Made by a program: the position numbers and the translations under genes. 11,305 nt of DNA from NCBI GenBank assembly GCA_900769975.1, contig CAAGIR010000055.1:1-11305 (forward strand), written 5' to 3'. This DNA comes from Spirochaetia bacterium. Lineage in GTDB: Bacteria; Spirochaetota; Spirochaetia; Treponematales; Treponemataceae. The stretch's first letter is position 1; every line of letters begins with the position of its first letter. Below are positions 6,849 to 11,305 of the stretch, in pieces. The notes below the pieces were generated by a model. The model was given only the letters and a program-made list of their open reading frames with translations, had not been told where the DNA came from and ran no database searches.

Positions 6849-7840
6849 GTTCTGGAGCAAAATCCTCTATATAACGCGCATATACGACGGATTTCTTCCC
6901 ATGTTTCTTCTGATAGTTTGGTGCCTATAATCTCCACTACTCGTCCTGCAGCGATTGTACCTATTTCTCCACATTTGCGCAAGTCGAATCCGTTGCTCAG
7001 CGCGTGCAGGAAGCCGCCGGCGTATAGGTCTCCCGCGCCTGTGGAGTCGGTGCAGTTGGTAGTGATGGCACCTATGTGGTATCGCTGTGAGCCCTGCTGT
7101 ACGTAGGAGCCGCGCTTGCCGACTTTGACGATAGCGATGTCGCATTGCTCGGCAATCTTCGCCGCAGATTCCTCAGGGTTGAGGTGGGTATAAGCAAACG
7201 ACTCATCCTCGTTGGCAAAGACGATATCCACATACTGCCGAATCAGTTCTTTAAGGAAGAGGTGGTTTTCGTTCACCACGTTATAACTTGCCAAATCGAG
7301 CGAGACGGTGCATCCGGACTCCTTCGCCATTCGTATGGCTTTAGCGATCAGGTCATGGTTCTGCACCAAGTAACCTTCAATATGGAAAATATCGTAACCG
7401 ATAAACGCTTCTTTCTGAATATCATCAGGTTGCATCTCCGCCGCAGCCCCGAGATAGGTAGCGAAAGTGCGTTCTCCATCGGGCGTAATCAGTACGATAC
7501 TGCAGCCGGACATGGCTTTATCGGAGGTCAGGAGCATGGGTTTGACATTGTTTTTCAGCATGTCTTCTCGGTAGAAATCGCCTACTTCGTCGTTGCCGAC
7601 TTTGCCTATGAATGCAGCTTTCCCGCCCAATGATGCGACCGTGCTGATAGCATTACAAGCACTTCCGCCGGCTACGAGCCGTTTTCTGACCGATGCGAAG
7701 CGTTGCTGAATAGCCGCCGCCTCCTGTTTACTGATTAGGTTCATGCTCCCTTTCGGATATCCCAACTCTCGCAAGTCGCCTTCCGACACCTGCAAAAGCA
7801 TGTCCGTCAGCGCATTCCCTAAACCGAGTACTTTCTTCAT
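6845..7840 (-). CDS. PfkB-family carbohydrate/nucleoside kinase (adenosine kinase-like)
   Basis: A 331-residue cytoplasmic kinase of the ribokinase/PfkB fold, which moves phosphate from ATP to a sugar or nucleoside hydroxyl. The first PfkB signature is GGSACNAISTVASLGG with AAFIGKVGNDEVG (residues 58-87). The second, CTDSTGAGDLYAGGF (263-277), holds the anion-hole GAG and the catalytic base Asp271. The middle resembles Bacteroidales proteins annotated as adenosine kinase (MNLI, TPDGERTFATYLGAAAEM, IEGYLVQNHD, DIVFANEDES), but sequence alone cannot separate adenosine from other substrates. The start is ATG at 7840 (MKKVLGLGNALTD). The frame is open further upstream, to 7993, but that region contains the promoter and reads as basic non-family sequence. 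The last residues (CSRT) and the stop are made by the heptamer array. It is the first gene of the probable operon with ftsK. Confidence 0.88.
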   Translation of the reverse strand: MKKVLGLGNALTDMLLQVSEGDLRELGYPKGSMNLISKQEAAAIQQRFASVRKRLVAGGSACNAISTVASLGGKAAFIGKVGNDEVGDFYREDMLKNNVKPMLLTSDKAMSGCSIVLITPDGERTFATYLGAAAEMQPDDIQKEAFIGYDIFHIEGYLVQNHDLIAKAIRMAKESGCTVSLDLASYNVVNENHLFLKELIRQYVDIVFANEDESFAYTHLNPEESAAKIAEQCDIAIVKVGKRGSYVQQGSQRYHIGAITTNCTDSTGAGDLYAGGFLHALSNGFDLRKCGEIGTIAAGRVVEIIGTKLSEETWEEIRRICALYRGFCSRT

Positions 7841-7865
7841 AAAGTAGTGTTTTTGTTTGCCGCTA

Positions 7866-7897
7866 CAAAGGTACGGAAAATTTCCGACATACGCAAA
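7866..7897 (-). promoter_or_regulatory. Bacteroidota-type promoter for kinase-ftsK operon
   Basis: On the minus strand the -33 box TTTG (7897-7894) is followed by exactly 20 nt and the -7 box TACCTTTG (7873-7866), matching TTTG-N19-21-TAnnTTTG. Transcription should start near 7858-7861, giving a leader of about 20 nt before ATG 7840. The spacer contains an inverted repeat, CGGAAA-A-TTTCCG (7874-7886), which could be an operator. Confidence 0.8.
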
Positions 7898-7984
7898 AAA
7901 AAACAGTCTTCGGAGACAAATTAGCTGTTTTGCAGGAGGCAAATGCACTTTTTTGTCGTTTTCTGCATTTTTTTTGTTAAAAAA

Positions 7985-8016
7985 TTTGGTCATATCAAAA
8001 AAAAGCAGTACCTTTG
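7985..8016 (+). promoter_or_regulatory. Bacteroidota-type promoter for tRNA-Asn
   Basis: The -33 box TTTG (7985-7988), a 20-nt spacer and the -7 box TACCTTTG (8009-8016) match the phylum consensus. The start would lie about 15-20 nt before the mature tRNA 5' end at 8039. The -7 octamer is identical to that of the divergent kinase promoter. Confidence 0.85.
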
Positions 8017-8038
8017 CAATCGCTTTTGAGAAAAGTAC

Positions 8039-8112
8039 GCTTCCTTAGCTCAGTCGGTTAGAGCATCTGACTGTTAATCAGGGGGTCCAAGGTTCAAGTC
8101 CTTGAGGGAGCG
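8039..8112 (+). tRNA. tRNA-Asn (anticodon GUU)
   Basis: A complete cloverleaf is visible. The acceptor arm pairs GCTTCCT (8039-8045) with AGGGAGC (8105-8111), one G-T wobble included, with discriminator G at 8112. The anticodon stem TCTGA/TCAGG encloses the loop CTGTTAA with anticodon GTT at 8073-8075. The T arm is CAAGG-TTCAAGT-CCTTG. CCA is not encoded and must be added after transcription. It reads asparagine codons AAC and AAT. Confidence 0.97.
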
Positions 8113-8118
8113 CAAAGG

Positions 8119-8151
8119 AAAACTACCTAACGATATGTTAGGTAGTTTTTT
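8119..8151 (+). terminator. Intrinsic terminator of tRNA-Asn
   Basis: A perfect hairpin, AACTACCTAAC (8121-8131), loop GATAT, GTTAGGTAGTT (8137-8147), runs into a T tract ending at 8151. The flanking A and T runs extend the pairing to 13 bp. It lies seven bases after the tRNA and shows that the tRNA is a single-gene transcript. Confidence 0.93.
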
Positions 8152-8251
8152 ATATATGGCTTGACCTATTTATATGCCTCTTCTGTCTTACACGTAATAA
8201 GGTTTACACATAGGATGAATAAAAAGTGTCAAATTTTAAGATTTTTGTTTT

Positions 8252-8815
8252 ATGAAGCAAACCAAAAAACGTTACTCACAGTCATTCAAACAGCAAGTTT
8301 TGGAAGATTATTTTGCCTCCGGTATGAGCCAAAAAGACTGTGGTCAGAAGTGGAATGTCTCATCCAACCTTTTATGTAAGTGGTTGAGCACTTGCAGGAA
8401 TCCAGAAAAAAGCGTATCTTTGCACGCTGATTCTCACCTGACATCCGACAAGACAGAGAGCAATTCCTATCCTACATCGGACAAGACAAGGGGCAATTCC
8501 AGTCATATATCCGACAAGAAGGAGGGCAATTCCTATCCTACATCGGGCAAGACGAGAAACAATGCTCACTCTACCTTGGACAAAGCGGAGGTCAGTTCTA
8601 ATCCTTTCTTACACCATTCTACTCCTATATCCCACAAATCGAATTCTATGGATGCGAAAGACCAAGCCATTGCTGACCTGCGTGCGGAGAACGAACGTCT
8701 TCGCCGGGAAGCAGCGTACTACAAACTGCGCACCACAGGCTATGAACGACTCCTTGAAATCGTCAAAGAGGAAGACGGCATAGACCTGCTAAAAAAAGAT
8801 GGTGCCAAACAGTAG
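8252..8815 (+). CDS. IS3-family transposase OrfA with repeat-expanded linker
   Basis: A 187-residue regulatory and DNA-binding protein of the insertion sequence. Residues 5-46 (KKRYSQSFKQQVLEDYF...SQKDCGQKWNVSSNLLCKWL) form the helix-turn-helix that recognises the inverted repeats. Residues 134-170 (DQAIADLRAENERLRREAAYYKL) form the leucine-zipper coiled coil used for dimerisation. Between them lie five 11-residue repeats of the type TSDKTESNSYP (64-118) and a decayed sixth (119-133). IS3 OrfA proteins are typically around 100 residues, so the linker accounts for the excess. A run of seven A near the end (8791-8797) allows a -1 frameshift into orfB, giving a 494-residue OrfAB transposase. Otherwise translation ends at TAG 8813. 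No strong ribosome-binding site is seen, as is common in this phylum. Confidence 0.9.
   Translation: MKQTKKRYSQSFKQQVLEDYFASGMSQKDCGQKWNVSSNLLCKWLSTCRNPEKSVSLHADSHLTSDKTESNSYPTSDKTRGNSSHISDKKEGNSYPTSGKTRNNAHSTLDKAEVSSNPFLHHSTPISHKSNSMDAKDQAIADLRAENERLRREAAYYKLRTTGYERLLEIVKEEDGIDLLKKDGAKQ
8441..8605. repeat. Five 33-bp tandem repeats within orfA
   Basis: Units lie at 8441-8473, 8474-8506, 8507-8539, 8540-8572 and 8573-8605. Units 1-3 are closely similar (core ACATCSGACAAGA...GGCAATTCC); units 4 and 5 are diverged. Each encodes an 11-residue polar segment (T/I-S-D-K-T/K-x-x-N-S-x-x). A sixth, decayed unit is visible around 8618-8650 (TPISHKSNSM). The unit length is a multiple of three, so copy-number change keeps orfA in frame. 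Confidence 0.93.
8791..8797 (+). promoter_or_regulatory. Programmed -1 frameshift slippery site (A AAA AAA)
   Basis: In the orfA frame the codons are CTA AAA AAA GAT, so the A7 run fits the X XXY YYZ rule. Slipping back one base changes the reading to AGA TGG TGC CAA, giving KKRWCQTVERLSVEFPSETMDTL, which joins smoothly to OrfB. A 6-bp hairpin, GTTTCC/GGAAAC (8832-8846), lies 34 nt downstream and could help, though it is further away than usual for a stimulator. It also sits immediately before the orfB ATG. Confidence 0.8.
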
Positions 8816-8847
8816 AACGCCTGTCCGTTGAGTTTCCGTCGGAAACG

Positions 8848-9735
8848 ATGGACACACTCTGCGGGCTGTTTGGCAAGACAAGACAGGCTTATTACAAGCA
8901 TAAACGCTATGATGTGAGCGAAAAGGATTGGGAGGATAGAATACTCGAGATTGTACGCTACTATCGGTCGTTGATGCCGCTCATAGGATGCCTGAAACTA
9001 TACACAATAGTGTGCGATATACTCGGTAAACGGCGAGGATATGCAAGAGATAGTTTCTTGGCACTGATGCGCAGACATAACCTAATCATCCCGCCACGGC
9101 GAACGAAGCATACCACCAACTCTAACCACTTGTATTTCAAGTATCCCAACTGCGCAAAGGCGTTGGATGTGAATTGTGCGAATATGTTGTGGGTGTCGGA
9201 TATAACGTATATCCCATTGGTCGGCGGCAGCTATTGCTATCTACACCTTGTGACGGACTACTATTCCCGAGCGATAATAGGTTATACGGTTGCGCCAAGT
9301 TTGGAGGCAAAGCATACGGTTATGGCATTGGAACAGGCTATTGCCCGGGCAGGCGGCGGTAATCTGTGCGGGACAACGCACCACTCCGACAGGGGCGTGC
9401 AGTACGCGAGCGATGCCTATACGCAGGTGCTGCATGACCACCATATACGCATCAGCATGTGTGAGGACTATAACCCGACGGATAACGGGATAGCAGAGCG
9501 CGTGAACGGCATTCTGAAGACAGAGTGGTTGTGTCAATTGCCCTTGCTGACGGATATAGGAGACGCGATGGTGCAGATGGCGCATATCATTGACTTATAC
9601 AACTTTGTGCGTCCACATTGGAGCCTGCAACAGCGCACGCCGATGGCGGTTTATCAAGACGACCCGACCATCATGCCGGCGGAAAGGTGGTACAATATCC
9701 GAGATGGGAAGGAGGTGGAAAAGGCGGGTGGATAG
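8848..9735 (+). CDS. IS3-family transposase OrfB (DDE integrase core)
   Basis: A 295-residue catalytic part of the transposase, made mainly as an OrfAB fusion by frameshifting at 8797. The N-terminus (MDTLCGLFGKTRQAYYKHK) and the helical LMPLIGCLKLY / KRRGYARDSFLALMRRHNL segment match the HTH_21-type region of IS3 OrfB. The rve core holds the catalytic triad Asp118 (WVSDITYI), Asp181 (HHSDRGVQYAS) and Glu217 (DNGIAERVNGILKTEW). The spacing is exactly D-62-D-35-E, as expected for IS3. The C-terminal YNFVRPHWSLQQRTPMAVY is the usual YNxxRxHxxLxxxTP ending. No frame damage is seen, so the enzyme is probably active. ATG 8848 may be used only for independent OrfB; the fused frame reaches back to at least 8797. 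Confidence 0.93.
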   Translation: MDTLCGLFGKTRQAYYKHKRYDVSEKDWEDRILEIVRYYRSLMPLIGCLKLYTIVCDILGKRRGYARDSFLALMRRHNLIIPPRRTKHTTNSNHLYFKYPNCAKALDVNCANMLWVSDITYIPLVGGSYCYLHLVTDYYSRAIIGYTVAPSLEAKHTVMALEQAIARAGGGNLCGTTHHSDRGVQYASDAYTQVLHDHHIRISMCEDYNPTDNGIAERVNGILKTEWLCQLPLLTDIGDAMVQMAHIIDLYNFVRPHWSLQQRTPMAVYQDDPTIMPAERWYNIRDGKEVEKAGG

Positions 9736-9762
9736 GGGGAATTGGAGGGGAGACATTTTGGC

Positions 9763-9800
9763 GTTTTTTGTGGAGTTGCTGCAGCAACTCCACAAAAAAC
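9763..9800. repeat. Perfect 38-bp palindrome between the two transposase genes
   Basis: The left half, GTTTTTTGTGGAGTTGCTG (9763-9781), is mirrored exactly by its reverse complement at 9782-9800, with a central CTGCAG. It lies 27 bp after orfB, between convergent transposase genes. T runs are on the 5' side and A runs on the 3' side of the stem on both strands, the opposite of a canonical intrinsic terminator. It may still hinder transcription or form a cruciform. Confidence 0.9.
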
Positions 9801-10051
9801 AAAGCAAGACAAACTATCCTCTAAGTCAACCCGTTTAGCACAGAAGGAAACCTTTTTAGGAAACATGTCAAAAGTGTACGATTATTAAGAAACTATATCC
9901 AGAAATCTGTAAACCTTTTTCAGTACAAAACATTCGGAATGGAATTAGTTATTTAATCACCCGATAATCACACGGTAATCACACGGTAATCACCCGATAA
10001 GTATAGCAAGCAGGCAGGGACGTCTGGCTCACCGGTAAAATCCTGTGTTGA
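9801..10051. other. Noncoding spacer between IS3 and ISL3-type elements
   Basis: No gene is supported here. It contains the tentative IS3 right end (to 9811), a short direct repeat AAACCTTTTT at 9848-9857 and 9911-9920, the four 11-bp units at 9955-9998, and presumably the downstream terminal repeat of the ISL3-type element. A candidate for that terminus is GGCTCACCGGTAAAATCC from 10026. It cannot be confirmed because the other end lies outside the window. Confidence 0.5.
9955..9998. repeat. Four 11-bp tandem repeats (AATCACMCGRT)
   Basis: Units in order are AATCACCCGAT (9955), AATCACACGGT (9966), AATCACACGGT (9977) and AATCACCCGAT (9988), an A-B-B-A pattern. The 11-bp period is close to one helical turn, so identical faces repeat on one side of the DNA, as in protein-binding arrays. 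Related bases (CACCGGTAA) recur at 10030-10038 near the transposase gene end. Confidence 0.88.
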
Positions 10052-11116
10052 TTAGGAGAAAATCATGTTTATTCTAAAGAGGAAGAAGTTGACATCCCTG
10101 ACTCCTCTCAATGCCGCTCTGAAGTTTTTGATTTTAGCATTGAGCGATTCGGCATAGGCATTCGTATGACGTTCATCGAAATAATGGAGAATGTCCTCCA
10201 ACCTCGCCTCAATCGTATGGGCTACTGTGGCAAAATGTTTATTCTGAAACGCTACCGCCTTCTGACACCACCGCAGAATACTTTCTCTTGCCGACTCCGC
10301 CGTAGCCTTCGGATTGGAAAATATCATCCTCAGCGAGTGGGTGAGTGAGTATGCCTCTTTGAGCCTCGGGAAACGATGAAACAGCAGTTCTGCACGCTCT
10401 TTCTGAGAATCCGTCCATTGATTGCCGGGAGTCATCAATAAACCACGACTACGGACTAACAACTCACATACCGTATCCCCGTTTCGAAGCGTCAAAGGCC
10501 TGTAGGCAGCACCTGTCTGGGGCGGGATATAACTGAAAGTGAATTTTGATTTATGCTTGTACTTTTCATACAAAAGATACTCTCTCCGTTTTTGTTGGTG
10601 TATTTTGCGTTCCGCCACTTCCTTCTCCCGTGCTTCTTGAAGGCAAAGAGAGCGCACCTGCATCAGCGCATCAAAACAACCTTTCTGGATGTGAAAACGG
10701 TCTATGGTAATCTTGGCATCGGGAAAGGCAAAACGGGCAATCTTTTCCATACTCGTAGAATAATCCATCGTCATCTCCTTCACTTGCAAACGCTTACTCT
10801 CACTGATGTTTTCTTTCAACACTTTGATAACCTCCTCCGCTTTGGTGCCTTTCACGACAGCGACCAACGACCCCTTGCGGCAATGGGCTTCCGGGTTAGA
10901 CACAATGGTGTATAACTCGCCGCGGGACAAAGAGGTCTCATCGATGCACAACTGCCGACCTATATTCTCCGGATAGACCAACCACTTTTCCGCATGCTCC
11001 TTCGCCTCCCATGTCCGAAAATCGCTCAAGTGGTTTTTATACGCACGCTCAAACTCATCGGCATTGATGTGATAGGGAAGCATCAAGGAGCGGGCTGTAA
11101 TCGGGAGTGAATCCAA
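10052..11116 (-). CDS. ISL3-type (ISAon1-like) transposase, catalytic ORF
   Basis: A 354-residue DDE transposase of the ISL3 superfamily. The catalytic pattern is visible: Asp59 in QLCIDETSLSRGELYTIV, Asp118 in EMTMDYSTSMEKIARFAFPDA followed by TIDRFHIQK (Asp139), and Glu323 in HTNAYAESLNAKIKNFRAALRG. The insertion between the second Asp and the Glu (about 150-300) is rich in basic and helical residues, as in the family. The computed start is TTG at 11116. ATG at the codon for Met12 (SLMLPYH) is another option. The reading frame overlaps the upstream ORF by 62 bp in the +1 frame, so it may be made by frameshifting or by translational coupling. It is convergent with the IS3 orfB. The frame is intact to TAA at 10052. 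Confidence 0.88.
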   Translation of the reverse strand: MDSLPITARSLMLPYHINADEFERAYKNHLSDFRTWEAKEHAEKWLVYPENIGRQLCIDETSLSRGELYTIVSNPEAHCRKGSLVAVVKGTKAEEVIKVLKENISESKRLQVKEMTMDYSTSMEKIARFAFPDAKITIDRFHIQKGCFDALMQVRSLCLQEAREKEVAERKIHQQKRREYLLYEKYKHKSKFTFSYIPPQTGAAYRPLTLRNGDTVCELLVRSRGLLMTPGNQWTDSQKERAELLFHRFPRLKEAYSLTHSLRMIFSNPKATAESARESILRWCQKAVAFQNKHFATVAHTIEARLEDILHYFDERHTNAYAESLNAKIKNFRAALRGVRDVNFFLFRINMIFS

Positions 11117-11305
11117 GGCTTTCTTTTAAAAAAGCCGCAAACTCTTTCGAGATGCGGGTGCCTTCGGCCACTAATTGCCAGTCCCTGGACACACTCTTGC
11201 CATCCTTATCTTTCCAGCGACGACGACGGACATGGAGAACACTGTGGTACTCGCGGATGGGAAAATCGCTAATGCAACTCTCTTCGTAGAAACCGTTCGG
11301 GTATA
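11055..11305 (-). CDS. ISL3/ISAon1-type transposase N-terminal ORF, 5' end beyond window
   Basis: Reading minus-strand codons from 11303 gives 82 residues without a stop until TGA at 11057-11055. The start lies off the right edge. The sequence includes YPNGFYEESCISDFPIREYH, VRRRRWKDKDGKSVSRDW and AEGTRISKEFAAFLKESLGF. It matches my recollection of the separate N-terminal protein of ISAon1-type elements, thought to carry the DNA-binding part. It overlaps the catalytic ORF by 62 bp and lies one base out of its frame. A TTTTTTAAAA run (11135-11126) in the overlap approach is a possible slippage site. It was recognised by translation, since its start is missing. Confidence 0.75.
   Translation of the reverse strand, partial: YPNGFYEESCISDFPIREYHSVLHVRRRRWKDKDGKSVSRDWQLVAEGTRISKEFAAFLKESLGFTPDYSPLLDASLSHQCR

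Larger units (their letters stand above)
8184..9811 (+). mobile_element. IS3-family insertion sequence (ends tentative)
   Basis: The element comprises orfA, a frameshift site and orfB. The ends are a guess: TGTCTTAC at 8184-8191 and, inverted, TGTCTTGC at 9811-9804 match at seven of eight positions, start with TG as IS3 elements do, and lie 68 and 76 bp outside the ORFs. From memory the left sequence resembles the end of IS3 itself (CACGTAATA shared). I found no matching target duplication next to these ends, so the true boundaries may differ by tens of bases. At about 1.63 kb it is longer than most of the family, partly because of the 33-bp repeats in orfA. Confidence 0.6.

Noticed and set aside
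7841..7993. N-terminal extension of the kinase to ATG 7993
   Set aside because: The extension covers the TTTG/TACCTTTG promoter and does not look like the family. ATG 7840 starts at the conserved GLGNALTD motif.
8039..8112. tRNA-Asn as an integrase attachment site
   Set aside because: No integrase gene and no repeated tRNA 3' end were found in the window; the neighbouring elements are transposase-based.
8372..8569. Minus-strand ORF with hydrophobic repeats opposite orfA
   Set aside because: It is the antisense translation of the 33-bp repeats, with no start context or homology.
9763..9800. Palindrome as an ordinary bidirectional intrinsic terminator
   Set aside because: The T and A runs are on the wrong arms for both strands, so a U tract never follows the hairpin.
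8222..9890. Direct similarity AAAAGTGT...TTAAGA at 8222-8241 and 9870-9890 as element boundaries
   Set aside because: The match is gapped, low-complexity and A+T-rich. It is direct rather than inverted, and the left copy is only 10-30 bp from the orfA start.
9955..9998. Possible CRISPR array
   Set aside because: The units are 11 bp and directly abutting, with no spacers and no cas genes nearby.

Overview
The window looks like chromosomal DNA of a Bacteroidales-type bacterium (phylum Bacteroidota). Two promoters match the TTTG – 20 nt – TAnnTTTG consensus of that phylum. The core proteins (a PfkB/adenosine-kinase-like enzyme, a four-helix FtsK with a long acidic linker, a LolA-like carrier and a TrxB) read like Bacteroidales versions. 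Heptanucleotide tandem arrays sit between genes. I cannot name a genus.

Layout. From 1 to 7840 everything coding is on the minus strand. In transcription order it runs pfkB-type kinase (7840-6845), full-length ftsK (6787-4172), a second motor-only ftsK copy (4091-2811) with a broken 3' relic (2810-2743), lolA (2698-2051), an A+T-rich PD-(D/E)XK nuclease gene (1960-809), and the 5' two thirds of trxB (639 to the window edge). The kinase-ftsK-lolA-trxB order matches what I recall from other Bacteroidales. I therefore read the ftsK partial duplication and the nuclease gene as later insertions into a housekeeping block.

A divergent promoter pair at 7866-8016 separates the block from a plus-strand tRNA-Asn(GUU) gene (8039-8112) with a clear intrinsic terminator. 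Right after it comes mobile DNA. The first element is an IS3-family insertion sequence (orfA/orfB, a -1 frameshift site and an intact D-62-D-35-E catalytic triad). Its OrfA carries an unusual array of five 33-bp repeats between the DNA-binding and leucine-zipper parts. Next is a noncoding stretch with a perfect 38-bp palindrome and four 11-bp repeats. The last element is a minus-strand ISL3-type (ISAon1-like) transposase, preceded by an overlapping N-terminal ORF that runs off the right edge.

How it works together. FtsK handles late chromosome segregation at the division septum, LolA carries lipoproteins across the periplasm, TrxB supplies thioredoxin reducing power, and the kinase phosphorylates a nucleoside or sugar. 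They probably share transcription by position rather than a single pathway. The most unusual items are the retained FtsK motor paralogue lacking both membrane and DNA-reading domains, the in-frame 33-bp array in the IS3 OrfA, the 38-bp palindrome of the wrong polarity for a terminator, and several places where repeat DNA has entered coding sequence (lolA insert, FtsK linker, kinase stop codon).
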